Source of the DNA: CAVUBL01 sp963739795
GTDB taxonomy: Bacteria; Acidobacteriota; Thermoanaerobaculia; Multivoradales; DATKCC01
DNA: 64,000 nucleotides
Direction of reading: 5' to 3'
NCBI GenBank assembly: GCA_963739795.1
Contig: CAVUBL010000008.1
Coordinates: 1-64,000 of the forward strand
Shown: piece after piece, positions 9,069-17,239 of the stretch
How the letters are laid out: each line of letters begins with the position of its first letter
Numbering within the stretch: the stretch's first letter is position 1
Made by a program: the position numbers and the translations under genes
The notes under the pieces: model-generated
Seen by the model: the letters and a program-made list of their open reading frames with translations, nothing else
The model's database searches: none
Told to the model about the DNA's origin: nothing

Positions 9069-9440
9069 TCACCCCGGCACGCAGAGCTCGATCTCTGGCG
9101 CCGGGCCGGCTAGGCTTAGAACGCTCCCTGCCAGACCTCGCGTACGGATGTGTGTCCGCACATCACGAGCCACCGCGTCCGGAACTTCGCCCACGGTTCC
9201 GGCTCGAGAATGAACGAGAATCTTCTCGGGATGCACAGTCCCGGTGACCGCCTCTCCCGCCGCGAGTAGCTTGGCCGCGGGTGTCGCGTTGGCGAGGACG
9301 AACGTCCAGCAGAGGGACTCGACGGGACCGGGTCCATTACCGCCCGGATTGGCGCCTGCGTTGGAGCGCGCTTGCGGTCGGCGAGCTTTCTGCGGAGCGG
9401 CATCCTGCTCCTTCTTCTGACGGCTCTTCCCCTTGAGCAT
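9069..9440 (-). CDS. Unknown protein upstream of the DUF4417 gene
   Basis: A 124-aa protein that starts MLKGKSRQKKEQDAAPQ, a strongly basic tail, followed by a compact domain (VESLCWTFVLANATPAAKLL to IELCVPG) with two cysteines. The start at 9440 is set by AGGAGG 4-5 nt upstream; an ATG at 9455 lies before this site. It is probably the partner of the DUF4417 protein, given the 12-bp spacing. I do not recognise the family. Confidence 0.55.
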   Translation of the reverse strand: MLKGKSRQKKEQDAAPQKARRPQARSNAGANPGGNGPGPVESLCWTFVLANATPAAKLLAAGEAVTGTVHPEKILVHSRAGTVGEVPDAVARDVRTHIRTRGLAGSVLSLAGPAPEIELCVPG

Positions 9441-9712
9441 ACGGCCTCCTGTCATTAACTCTCTCTGTCTGGCGGTGCCCCTTGCTTCTTTGCAACTAGT
9501 CTCGCCTACCGCCTTACCCTCGGCCTACCGCTCTAGCTGGCACCCAGCAAGGCAGCTAACAGAGAATGTCAGGTGTAGCAGGTTTGGAATCACACGTCAA
9601 GCATCTCTCATTCCGCTAGGATTACAAATCTTCAAACGGGACGGCGCCAGCAGCACCAGCGTCGCTGCCGTGGTCCTGAAGGTTTGTGCTTCGCCAGGCG
9701 ACACTATCGGAC

Positions 9713-10168
9713 CTACCATCGCGACCGTAAGGACGTAGCGAGAGTCTGATCCTGGACGCTGCCAGAATGAGCATACTGCTGCACGAGCTGGATGCCGTGG
9801 AGACAATCAGTCTTGTTGTAGTAGCCCTCGCCCGAGTCTGCGATGATTCGGTTGTTGTTGGCAAAGAGACGCCAACGGTACTGGTTCGCGCTGTCCTTGT
9901 AGACGACGAAGGTCACTTCGACTCTCCTCTCTCCGACTAGCGGTCGGCAGGTCATCCAGGTTATTGCGGGACGCGGTGTCGGGGTCGGTGCGGAGGTCGC
10001 TCCGGGCCAACGGTTGACGACGTGGATCTCGGCCACCCTTTCACCTATTCCCACGTAGCACCAGTGAATCTCGTTCTCGACATCGCTTGTGGCGAACGCC
10101 TCCGAACGACGCCGATAATCGACCCACGGGTCCCAAGGGCGCGAATCTCCATCCTCATCTCTACCCAT
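9713..10168 (-). CDS. DUF1508 (YegP-like) domain protein
   Basis: A 151-aa protein. Its C-terminal half has the DUF1508 pattern: VVYKDSANQYRWRLFANNN, then RIIADSGEGYYNKTDC and HGIQLVQ. These small alpha/beta domains are widespread and of unknown function. The start at 10168 is chosen because a GTGGAAAGG site lies directly upstream and the longer frame is Arg-rich and unlike protein. It is divergent from the sigma-like operon at 10340, so the 170 bp between them likely holds both promoters. Confidence 0.6.
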   Translation of the reverse strand: MGRDEDGDSRPWDPWVDYRRRSEAFATSDVENEIHWCYVGIGERVAEIHVVNRWPGATSAPTPTPRPAITWMTCRPLVGERRVEVTFVVYKDSANQYRWRLFANNNRIIADSGEGYYNKTDCLHGIQLVQQYAHSGSVQDQTLATSLRSRW

Positions 10169-10339
10169 CCTTTCCACTCTTCGGCCATCCTCCCTCTCTC
10201 CACGGGGTCGCAGGGCGAGGGCTAACTGCCTGCCCCTCCTATATGCTCCAGTAGACACCGGACTGGACCATGGGAAGAGACGGTCCAGATCGGGTAGACT
10301 TGGAGCATCTAGTGGATGGGAAGAGGAGGGTTCTCTACG

Positions 10340-10948
10340 GTGGCGTCCGACAGTTCGGAGTACCATGACTCAGAGGAGGTAGAGGTTGCCCTCAAATGCC
10401 TGGTGGCCGGAGACAAGGCTCGCCTCCAGGCAATCGCCATCGTCCGACTAGGCGTGCAACAGGACCGGGTACGGTTCGGGCAGACGTGGGAGGACTTGCT
10501 CGAGGAGGCCATTCTCCGTACCCTTAGCGGCAAGCGATCTTGGAGACGGGGTGTTCAGCTCGTCTACCACCTTGATCAAACCATGAAGAGCATAGTGAGT
10601 AGCTGGGCCAAGTCTGCGGTACGAGTTTCTCGCGCCCCGTCCGGCGTAGCTGTCGACCCTGCCCCGCCTGCACCCGACGGACCAACTTCCGAGCAGAAGT
10701 CTCGGCCTCAGCAGGCCGAAGACGACCGATTGGAGGAACTCGGCGCCAGGAGGCGAGTGGACGAGCTCAAGGCGTACTTTGCCGACGACGAGCTGGCCTG
10801 GGAAGTGCTCGAAGGCAGCAGCCTGGGGATGACCGGACCTGAGATCTGTGAGGTTCTGGACATTACAGACAATGACCGACGAAATTCACTCCGAAGGGCA
10901 CAGAGGCGTTTGCTTGGTTACTCACTCGACGAGGACAACCCGTCATGA
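10340..10948 (+). CDS. Sigma-70-like (ECF-type) regulator of a mobile operon
   Basis: A 202-aa protein from a GTG start with AGGAGGG 9 nt upstream; an ATG at 10316 would lie before that site. Residues about 20-100 resemble sigma region 2 (WEDLLEEAILRTLSGKRSWRR, LDQTMKSIVSSWAKSA); residues about 150-200 resemble region 4 with a helix-turn-helix (MTGPEICEVLDITDNDRRN, LRRAQRRLL). A Pro-rich linker joins them. It overlaps the next gene by 4 nt (ATGA). I infer that it directs RNA polymerase to promoters of the element, but no target has been shown. Confidence 0.6.
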   Translation: MASDSSEYHDSEEVEVALKCLVAGDKARLQAIAIVRLGVQQDRVRFGQTWEDLLEEAILRTLSGKRSWRRGVQLVYHLDQTMKSIVSSWAKSAVRVSRAPSGVAVDPAPPAPDGPTSEQKSRPQQAEDDRLEELGARRRVDELKAYFADDELAWEVLEGSSLGMTGPEICEVLDITDNDRRNSLRRAQRRLLGYSLDEDNPS

Positions 10949-11364
10949 GCACAAGGAGCGAAGACGCCCGACTCGAGCTGGAACGCCTTGCTGACTCCCT
11001 CGCGCAGTCATTGCTTGACGTGCCTGGTAATCAACTCGTCGAGGTTATGGGCAACGAAGCGAGAGTCGAAGTAGCTGCCCGTGAGGTGGACGAGGTTGTT
11101 GCCAGATCCGTCAAGGCTTACAAGCACTCGCGGTTGGAGGCAGCACAGGCCGAGAGGCAGCGTCGCCTAGCTAGTCTGGCGAAGGGCCAGCCAAACATTC
11201 CCGTTTCACCGCAGGCGCGACGCGACCTATTCTTCGCCAGGCTCCAGGCACAACCCGAACTCACCGCCGCGTATCGGGGCCTTGACGCCTTTACGGACGA
11301 GGACATACTCGACGCCCTTCTTCAGTTGAACGAACTCGGTCTCTTGGGTGAAGACGATCACTAG
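10945..11364 (+). CDS. Unknown middle gene of the sigma/ImmA operon
   Basis: A 139-aa highly charged, mainly helical protein (LELERLADSLAQSLLDVPG, VEVAAREVDEVVARSVKAYKH) with a C-terminal helical block FTDEDILDALLQLNELGLLG. No catalytic motif or membrane segment is visible. It sits between a sigma-like protein and an ImmA/IrrE peptidase, coupled to the first by ATGA, so an anti-sigma or protease-substrate role is plausible. That is inference from context only. Confidence 0.6.
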   Translation: MSTRSEDARLELERLADSLAQSLLDVPGNQLVEVMGNEARVEVAAREVDEVVARSVKAYKHSRLEAAQAERQRRLASLAKGQPNIPVSPQARRDLFFARLQAQPELTAAYRGLDAFTDEDILDALLQLNELGLLGEDDH

Positions 11365-11380
11365 CTGCGCCGCTGAATCA

Positions 11381-12151
11381 ATGACTTTTCAGACCGCAGA
11401 GACGCTTCTCGTGGAGCTTGGTATCGAGACCCCGGAGGAGATCGACCTAGAGGCAATTGCGCAGTACTGCGGAGCGACAGTGACCTATGGTCCACTCAAA
11501 GGTTGCGAAGCACGAATCCTCGGCGATGGCAACCAAGCTTTCATAACGGTCCGGAGTGACTCGGATGCTCGACGGCAGAGGTTCTCGATCGGTCATGAGC
11601 TCGGCCACTGGATGTACGATAGAGGACGGCTTGCTTTCGCCTGCGACGCTAGGGATTTTGTGGGTGAGTGGTATGAAGAGAATCCGGAGCGACGAGCAAA
11701 CAGGTATGCTAGCGATCTGCTTCTGCCAAAGTCGATGTTTCGACCTGTGGCACGAGGACGAGATGTCGACTTCGCAGCAGTAGATGAACTTGCCGGTCGA
11801 TTCAGGACTAGCAGAACGGCGACAGCAATAAGACTAGTCGAAGTCGGCTGGTATCCAGCGATTCTGGTATGCAGCAGGGCCAATCAAAGGTGGAAGTGGT
11901 TCGTCGAGAGCCACGATCTGCCCTTCCAGATTCGGCTTCGCGAGCAACCTGGCGCGGACACCATCGCTTACGACCTGCTACGGGGAGCCGGTGAGCCGCC
12001 CGGCCCCACTGATGTCGCTGCAAGCGGCTGGATTGACAGTGCCTCAGCAGACCGCTTCTCGCTTCAAGAAGACTCTGTCCTAACAGTAAATGGTATGGTA
12101 CTTTCACTGCTCTGGTGGAGGGATGAGCGGCAACTTCTTGCGTTGGAGTAA
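11381..12151 (+). CDS. ImmA/IrrE family metallopeptidase
   Basis: A 256-aa protein with the zinc motif HELGH at residues 72-76 (SIGHELGHWMYDRG) and the downstream E of EENPERRANRYASDLLLPK, where family members place the third ligand. ImmA/IrrE enzymes cleave repressors (ImmR/DdrO type) and switch on mobile-element or stress genes. The GTG at 11348 would overlap the previous gene by 17 nt; the ATG at 11381 fits the usual family N-terminus (MTFQTAETLLVELGIETP) better. Likely substrates are the 139-aa neighbour or the XRE regulator at 13328. Confidence 0.85.
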   Translation: MTFQTAETLLVELGIETPEEIDLEAIAQYCGATVTYGPLKGCEARILGDGNQAFITVRSDSDARRQRFSIGHELGHWMYDRGRLAFACDARDFVGEWYEENPERRANRYASDLLLPKSMFRPVARGRDVDFAAVDELAGRFRTSRTATAIRLVEVGWYPAILVCSRANQRWKWFVESHDLPFQIRLREQPGADTIAYDLLRGAGEPPGPTDVAASGWIDSASADRFSLQEDSVLTVNGMVLSLLWWRDERQLLALE

Positions 12152-12528
12152 CTTCTCGGCCGTAATTGTCTACACACGGAACGTCGGAGAGGTCGACCGC
12201 CAGGGCTCGCAGAAGCGAGCGGGGATAGACACCTTCCTAAGAAACCTCATTCTCCCCTGGTCCCCATCGCTCCGGTCCTTGTTTTCGACCCCATACCCCG
12301 GTAGACGCCTCCGGTCCCGGCCGTCATCGCCCGGCCATCGACTATAGCCGGGCCTCTGATCCCCGCCTCTCCACAGCCCTCGAATCGGGGTGAGTGTGGC
12401 AGGCTGAGACCCTGCGAGCGGCTCCACCGGTGACAGCTGCGAGCCTCGACTCGCCGCCCGGTGCTGGCCCCTTTGCCGGACTCGACACACCCCCTAGATT
12501 CCCTGCGATTTTCCTCGCTCTGGCCTGG
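12152..12528. other. Intergenic stretch with no recognised feature
   Basis: About 375 bp downstream of the peptidase gene and upstream of the next promoter. Frames on both strands are Arg/Ser-rich and lack ribosome sites. I see no repeat, hairpin or RNA motif here. Confidence 0.4.
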
Positions 12529-12557
12529 TTGACCACCTCGCTCGTCCCGCCGTACTC
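12529..12557 (+). promoter_or_regulatory. Promoter of the TTGACN-N17-GTACTS family
   Basis: TTGACC at 12529-12534, 17 nt, GTACTC at 12552-12557. It lies 51 nt upstream of the ATG at 12608. It matches the other promoters of the element in hexamers and spacing. Confidence 0.65.
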
Positions 12558-12607
12558 CTAGGGCCACGACAGGGGCGACGATGCCCCACGAACCCAAGGA
12601 GGTCACG

Positions 12608-13069
12608 ATGAGCATGGAGTTCTTCGAGGGCGCCCGCACCGAGTCGAAGGCGCCGCAGGTCACCGTCCGCCGCAGTGGTCAGATGGTCTTGACCGCCGCC
12701 GCCGTCGCCATGCTGGGCGAGGGCGTCACCCACGTGCAGTTCGGCTTCGACGCCGACAACCGGGCCGTGGCGCTCCGACCGGCTCCCAAGGGGGCCAAGG
12801 GCCGCTACCGTCTCCGGGCGCAGACCAACGGGTCGAGCCTGGTGGACAGCCGGCGGTTCCTGGCCCACCACGGGGTCGAGCAGACGAAGGCCGAGACGTT
12901 CCCGGCCGAGGAGTTCGGGAGCGGGATCGTCGGGTTCCGGTTCGACGAGGCGGCGGCCAGCGCCGACAGCGAGACCGAGGCGAAGGTCGAGAGCAAGACC
13001 CCGACCCCGGCCGCCGAGCCGAAGCCGGCCCGGACCGGGAAGCGGAAGGCGACCGCCGCGGCGGCGTGA
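12608..13069 (+). CDS. Small putative DNA-binding-like protein of the element
   Basis: A 153-aa protein. The start at 12608 follows CCAAGGAGGTCACG, a strong ribosome site; an in-frame ATG at 12581 lies ahead of that site. Residues about 12-70 (VTVRRSGQMVLTAAAVAMLG, VQFGFDADNRAVALRP) have the two-strand/helix pattern of a common family of small phage and plasmid proteins, possibly related to single-strand DNA-binding or PC4-like folds. The C-terminus is an acidic then basic disordered tail ending TGKRKATAAAA. Function uncertain. Confidence 0.6.
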   Translation: MSMEFFEGARTESKAPQVTVRRSGQMVLTAAAVAMLGEGVTHVQFGFDADNRAVALRPAPKGAKGRYRLRAQTNGSSLVDSRRFLAHHGVEQTKAETFPAEEFGSGIVGFRFDEAAASADSETEAKVESKTPTPAAEPKPARTGKRKATAAAA

Positions 13070-13194
13070 TCCGTGCTGCAAGGGACAAGGGGGCGAGTCG
13101 TCCGGGTGACGGCCGCCCTCTTGCCTCGTGGGGCGGGTCTGTCCGGCCCTCCAATCGACCCCACAGGGCCTGTGGATCGTCCATCCCGGCCCCG

Positions 13195-13223
13195 TTGACA
13201 CCCACCGGCCGGACCCCGTACTC
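13195..13223 (+). promoter_or_regulatory. Promoter of the XRE operon, predicted leaderless
   Basis: TTGACA at 13195-13200, 17 nt, GTACTC at 13218-13223. The first ATG (13233) is 10 nt beyond the -10 box, so transcription would begin within a few bases of the start codon. Confidence 0.65.
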
Positions 13224-13232
13224 CTGGTGCCC

Positions 13233-13331
13233 ATGATCCACCAGACCGGCACCACCCCGACCAGCAGCACGCGGACCAGCTCCAGCCCCGCACCACCCCG
13301 GCCCTCCACCTCTCCAGGGGTCCACCCATGA
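13233..13331 (+). CDS. Leader ORF coupled to the XRE regulator
   Basis: A 32-aa ORF, MIHQTGTTPTSSTRTSSS followed by a Pro-rich tail, beginning at the predicted transcription start. Its stop overlaps the XRE start as ATGA. Ser/Thr/Pro composition suggests no fold. It may exist to couple translation of the regulator to a leaderless message. Whether the peptide itself matters is unknown. Confidence 0.4.
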   Translation: MIHQTGTTPTSSTRTSSSPAPPRPSTSPGVHP

Positions 13332-13732
13332 GCACCCGGCCCGCCCGTGCCCGAGCCCTGGCGGTCCTCCGCATCTACCGGGGCATGAGCCAGAGGGACC
13401 TCGCCCGGCTCTCCGGGGTGAACAAGGCGACGATCTCCAACTACGAGCAGGGCAAGCAGGCGATCGGCCCCGACAACCTGGACGCCATGCTCCGGGCGCT
13501 CGGTCTGTCCGACCGGGCCTGGGAAGCGACCGTCCGCCACGTCCAGTGGATCGACCACCTCCGCGGGGCGGCGGCCGGCGGGGTGGACACCGGCACCGGG
13601 CAAGCGTTCCTCCTCGCCGAGACGATCGCCCGGGAGATCGAGCGGGGCGTCTCGGCGGTGCTCCGGGAGGTGGCCGGTCCCTCGGGGGAGAGAGCGGGCG
13701 ACGAGTACCCGGTCGAGGACGAGGAGCTGTAG
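13328..13732 (+). CDS. XRE-family helix-turn-helix regulator
   Basis: A 134-aa protein. Residues about 10-65 form a classic Cro/C1-type HTH: LRIYRGMSQRDLARLSGVNK, ATISNYEQGKQAI, DAMLRALGL. The C-terminal half is helical (AFLLAETIAREIERGVSAV) and may dimerise. It is the obvious candidate repressor for the repeated promoters of this element, and ImmA/IrrE peptidases (one lies at 11381) typically inactivate XRE repressors. Translation is coupled to the upstream leader ORF. Confidence 0.85.
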   Translation: MSTRPARARALAVLRIYRGMSQRDLARLSGVNKATISNYEQGKQAIGPDNLDAMLRALGLSDRAWEATVRHVQWIDHLRGAAAGGVDTGTGQAFLLAETIAREIERGVSAVLREVAGPSGERAGDEYPVEDEEL

Positions 13733-13816
13733 ACCTCTCTCTCGGGCATCCCTCCAGACCATCCTCACGGGCCATCCCGCCGACGCCGAGATTCCCCGCG
13801 TCCCTCCGCGTCGCCG

Positions 13817-13845
13817 TTGACATCCGCCGGCCGACCGCCGTACTG
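13817..13845 (+). promoter_or_regulatory. Promoter of the DUF6908-like gene, predicted leaderless
   Basis: TTGACA at 13817-13822, 17 nt, GTACTG at 13840-13845; the ATG at 13853 is 8 nt beyond the -10 box. Confidence 0.65.
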
Positions 13846-13852
13846 GTGGGGC

Positions 13853-14321
13853 ATGCCGAGATCTCGCCGATCGACCCCTGCCCCCGGCCATGGCCTGTCC
13901 CTCCACGAGCGGAACTACCGCCGCCTGGAAGACCTCATGGGTCAGCCCCTCCCCGATCTCCGGACCGGCACTCGTCTACCGGCTGCGGGCGGAGGGCTTC
14001 ATGGATCTCGTGGTCGAGGCTCTCCCGCGGTGCCCCGAGACCGGGGCCATGGTCCTGTCGCTGGCCCACTACTTCGAGGCGCATGGCGACCTGTGCCAGG
14101 ACCCCGAGATGGTGGTCCGGGTGTTCCCGCCCCGGGAGGGTCAGCCGGGACTGGTCGAGGCGCTCTCCTTCCAGCAGGCGATCCCGCCCATCTACCAGCG
14201 CGTCTACCCGGAGCCCGGGAAGGTGGTCCCTCGGCTGAAGCGGGAGCTGAACTCGTTCCTCGGGACCTGGCTCCGGAACCTGAAGGCGCAGGGGCACCGG
14301 CTGGTCCGCGACACCGCGTGA
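13853..14321 (+). pseudogene. DUF6908-like protein, one frameshift
   Basis: The N-terminal part is in one frame (MPRSRRSTPAPGHG to HERNYRRLEDLMGQPLPDL) and the rest, from about 13965, is one frame forward (GPALVYRLRAEGFMDLVVE, VLSLAHYFEAHGDLCQDPEM, VYPEPGKVVPRLKRELNSFL). The HYxExxGDLxxDPEM block is typical of DUF6908-like proteins found on plasmids and phages; function unknown. One extra base near 13960-13970 explains the break. The internal ATG at 13890 is unlikely to be the true start because it would discard the conserved N-terminal helix. Confidence 0.65.
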
Positions 14322-14348
14322 TGGCGGCCAGCTACCTCCCCGTCTGAC

Positions 14349-14481
14349 CCGGAACACCCGGAACAAGTCAATCCGGACGGGGGTTTCCGGAGTTCTCCAA
14401 CCCGGAACGCGGAGGCGGCTGTTCCGGGTCCCGAACCAGCGGCAGCCCCAACAACGACGGGCACTGTTCCGGGTGTTCCGG
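14349..14481. repeat. Nested inverted array of CCGGAAC repeats
   Basis: A perfect 17-bp inverted repeat, CCGGAACACCCGGAACA at 14349-14365 and its complement at 14465-14481, each arm containing two copies of CCGGAACA or its complement. Between them lies a second palindrome, CCCGGAAC at 14401-14408 and GTTCCGGG at 14421-14428. The whole can fold as a cruciform. It resembles iterons or a replication/recombination site rather than a terminator. Confidence 0.7.
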
Positions 14482-14602
14482 CTCAGAAGGGGACACCCGG
14501 CTCGGGCAAGCTCTGGCACGGGCTCCGGGCGCACCCTTCCCGGCCATCCCGCCGGCCCACTCTCCCGCCCCGAGATTCCCCGGGTCCTTCTCGCTTGGCT
14601 GG

Positions 14603-14631
14603 TTGACTTCCCCTCCTAGAACCACGTACTG
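14603..14631 (+). promoter_or_regulatory. Promoter of the TTGACN-N17-GTACTS family
   Basis: TTGACT at 14603-14608, 17 nt, GTACTG at 14626-14631, ahead of the small gene at 14682. As at 13840, GTACTG is followed by GTGGG. Confidence 0.6.
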
Positions 14632-14681
14632 GTGGGCCATCACAGACGGGCGCGAGTGCCCATGCGCACAAGGAGATCCCG

Positions 14682-14909
14682 ATGCTCTACGAGACCGACG
14701 CCGGCGACCTGATCGAGTTCGCGAAGAAGTGGGCGAGCCTGGGCGACGCCGTGACCGAGCAGGTGGAGGACATCGTGAACGACCCCACGACCGACGAGGT
14801 GAACCCCTCGGCGATCGGGATGGCCCAGCGCACCCTGCGGGGCCTCAACCAGGGGATCGACCTCGCGATGGACCAGTACCTGGCCCGGTGGAACCGGCCG
14901 CGCAGGTGA
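14682..14909 (+). CDS. Small acidic protein of the element
   Basis: A 75-aa protein with an AAGGAG ribosome site 5 nt upstream. It is helical and acidic (DLIEFAKKWASLGDAVTEQV, RTLRGLNQGIDLAMDQYLAR). Proteins of this size and composition are common on plasmids, but I recognise no family. It is followed by a strong hairpin. Confidence 0.6.
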   Translation: MLYETDAGDLIEFAKKWASLGDAVTEQVEDIVNDPTTDEVNPSAIGMAQRTLRGLNQGIDLAMDQYLARWNRPRR

Positions 14910-14912
14910 GCG

Positions 14913-14961
14913 CCGGTCTCTGGACCCGGACCCCAGGGCCTGGGCGGGCACCAGAGACCGG
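14913..14961 (+). terminator. Terminator-like hairpin after the small acidic gene
   Basis: An 11-bp perfect stem, CCGGTCTCTGG at 14913-14923 and CCAGAGACCGG at 14951-14961, with an inner CCAGG/CCTGG stem. No T-tract follows, so termination is likely but not certain. Confidence 0.5.
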
Positions 14962-15104
14962 GACCCCGGCCAGGGCAAGGGGCAAGACCCGCCAGACCCT
15001 GGCCGGCGGTCAGAGACCCGCACAGAGACCCGGAGCCGCCGGCAAGACCCTGCCCCTCACCTTCCACCCTCCAGACCTTCGACCCCTGACCAGGAGGACC
15101 CCCG

Positions 15105-16030
15105 ATGACCCTTCCCCTCGAGCTTGAACCGGAGAACCCCGCCGTCGTCTACCGGGACTCGCCTCTCCCGCGGCTCCTACTGGGCCGTCCGCCACTCGCT
15201 GGAGACGATCGCCGAGATCCTCGGCGGCGAGGGCGCCGACCCCTGGACCTTCCCGTGGGAGCGGCTCACCTACCAGCACACCGCCCGGGTCCGGCGCGAG
15301 ATCGTCGAGCGCTACGCCCCCGCCACGGTCAACAAGATGCTCTCGGCGCTCCGGGGCGTCTTGAAGACCGCCTGGCGGTTGGGCTTGATGGACGCCGAGA
15401 CCTACCGCCGAGCCGTCGCCGTCGAGAACGTCAAGGCCCGGGTCCAGCCGAAGGGGCGCGCCGTCGAGCAGGACGAGCTGGCGGCTCTCTTCCGGGTGTG
15501 CGCCGAGGATGAGTCGCCGGCCGGGAGACGAGACGCCGCCCTGTTCGCCGTGCTCTACGGTGCCGGTCTCCGGCGCGCCGAGCTGTGCGGCCTCGACCTC
15601 GCCGACTTCGACGCCCTGGACTGCGCCCTCACCGTCCGAGCGGGGAAGGGGAGGAGAGACCGGACCGTCTACCTCCCGGCGGAGGTCTGCCGGCACCTGT
15701 GCGCGTGGGTCGAGGTCCGGGAGGGCGAGCCCGGGCCGCTCTTCAACCCGGTGCGGTCGACGGGGGAGGTGCCGATCACCCGGCTCCGGGGCGAGACGGT
15801 CTGGTACATCCTCAAGCGGCGGATGAAGCAGGCAGGGCTGGAGGGGATCACGCCTCATGCGTTCAGGAGGGCGTACGTGTCACGGGCTGCTGGCGGCCGG
15901 AGTGGACCTCCTCACCGTGCAGGAGCTCGTCGGGCATGCCGACGCGGTAACGACCGCCAAGTACGACCGGCGGGGAGCCGAAGCACGGAAGACAGCGGCT
16001 GGCGCCCTGCACTTCCCGGCAGCGCCCTGA
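15105..16030 (+). pseudogene. Tyrosine recombinase (integrase) of the element, two frameshifts
   Basis: Reads across three frames as an integrase of about 308 aa: MTLPLELEPENPAVVYRDS, then LSRGSYWAVRHSLETIAEIL with a SAM-like core-binding domain, then the catalytic domain (GAGLRRAELCGLDLADFDAL with the first Arg, TPHAFRRAYVS with H-x-x-R), and finally GLLAAGVDLLTVQELVGHAD and TTAKYDRRG with the last His and the nucleophilic Tyr. Breaks near 15163 and 15887 are each one extra C or G. It lies at one end of the element, as integrases usually do. If the breaks are real, the element is immobile. Confidence 0.85.
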
Positions 16031-16065
16031 GCCAAGCTGCTGTCTCGTGCGATAATGCTCAGGCA

Positions 16066-16827
16066 ATGGCCTACGTCGTTGGTCTGGATTGGGCAGGTCC
16101 AAACGCCTGGGCATCTTGCCGCTTGGCGGTCGACGAGCCCAAGCGGCCCGAGGTCCATCGGCTCGGAGCGGGCGCCGAGAGCCTGCTCGATCTCTTGAGG
16201 GACGCCGAGAGGGTCGTTGTCGACGCGCCGATCGGGCTCCCTGAGTGCGAGCGCACTGCGCAGCTCCGCCCATGTGATCGTGGAGCAAGAGAGTGGGTGG
16301 GGCCCGACCTTGGACAGTCCATCCAACCAGTGCCGACCCAGAGGGAGCTGGAGTTCTGGCGGGAAGCTCCGCCAGAGCAGAGGCGCCGCGGCCACCTTCG
16401 AGGTCTGCTGCCAACGATTTCGTCGGCAGCCTACCTGCGCGAGAACCGCATCGCCGTGATCGAGAGCCACCCTGAGTTGGTCTTTGCAGCTCTCTCTGGA
16501 CGCCCATTGGCCAGAGCCCTGAAGAAGACGACGCTCTGGGGAACCTCGGCACGCCTTGAGCTTCTACGGCGCGCAGGTGTCGACTTGTTGCACGCCTCGC
16601 CTCCACAGGACCCTATCCGAGCGGACGATGTTCTCGACGCGGGAGCCATGGCGCTTGTCGCCCTCGGATGGTGGCGGAAAGGGGCGAAGCTTGAAGTGAT
16701 CCGCTCGGTCGACGGAGAGCCAGTCCGACTGGCCCAAGACGGGCTCGAGTACCTCATGGCACTACCGGAAGCGGCAATCGATTCGAGGGGGAAGGAAGCA
16801 GTTCGCGACCTAGACGATGGTTTCTAG
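16066..16827 (+). CDS. DUF429 family, predicted RNase H-like nuclease
   Basis: A 253-aa protein. The N-terminal VVGLDWAGPNAWASCRL resembles the first strand of an RNase H-like fold with its Asp; VVVDAPIGLPE provides a second acidic strand, and IRADDVLDAGAMALVALGWW gives the C-terminal acidic helix. DUF429 proteins are predicted nucleases of unknown substrate and occur in islands. The ATG at 16066 lies 36 bp after the integrase stop; earlier in-frame codons belong to the integrase region. It may be cargo. Confidence 0.75.
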   Translation: MAYVVGLDWAGPNAWASCRLAVDEPKRPEVHRLGAGAESLLDLLRDAERVVVDAPIGLPECERTAQLRPCDRGAREWVGPDLGQSIQPVPTQRELEFWREAPPEQRRRGHLRGLLPTISSAAYLRENRIAVIESHPELVFAALSGRPLARALKKTTLWGTSARLELLRRAGVDLLHASPPQDPIRADDVLDAGAMALVALGWWRKGAKLEVIRSVDGEPVRLAQDGLEYLMALPEAAIDSRGKEAVRDLDDGF

Positions 16828-16837
16828 GTCGGCGCCT

Positions 16838-16860
16838 CGAGCCCGGGTTCCCGGGGCTCG
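16838..16860 (+). terminator. GC-rich hairpin after the DUF429 gene
   Basis: CGAGCCCGGG pairs with CCCGGGGCTCG across a TT loop with one bulged G, 10 bp after the stop codon. There is no T-tract, so the function is inferred from position only. Confidence 0.45.
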
Positions 16861-17239
16861 AAGGACTGGTCTGGAGCCTGGCGAGCCGGGCCTCCTTAGG
16901 AGCCTGGAGACTGGCGATTCGCCACCACCAACGAAGCGTCTCGGAGCAGAGTGAGAGCCGCAGACCACGGAAGCGGAGGGGAACGCCAGTCCCCGAAAGC
17001 CCCACGCTCTGGCTGCCCGAGGCCCGGCAATGCTCGCGAGTTGCGGCAGTTGGTGACAGGGCATATACTTGAATCCTCCTTCCGGAGACTGTCACTCTCA
17101 GAGGACTGGCCCTACTGGTGAGATACCCGGAGGATGGGACGTAATCAAGGGTAGGCGTGCTACTTGGGCAGTCGAATCAACCGCAGCCCTCCAGATAACT
17201 AGAGGTTACCCGGAACACTTAAGTAGAAGTGCCCGAGCC
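16861..17239. other. Intergenic stretch before the STAND gene
   Basis: About 380 bp. The reading frame of the STAND-like gene is open back to a TTG at 17069, but that segment lacks a ribosome site and looks non-conserved. Composition falls from GC-rich to more AT-rich here, suggesting a boundary of inserted DNA. Confidence 0.35.
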
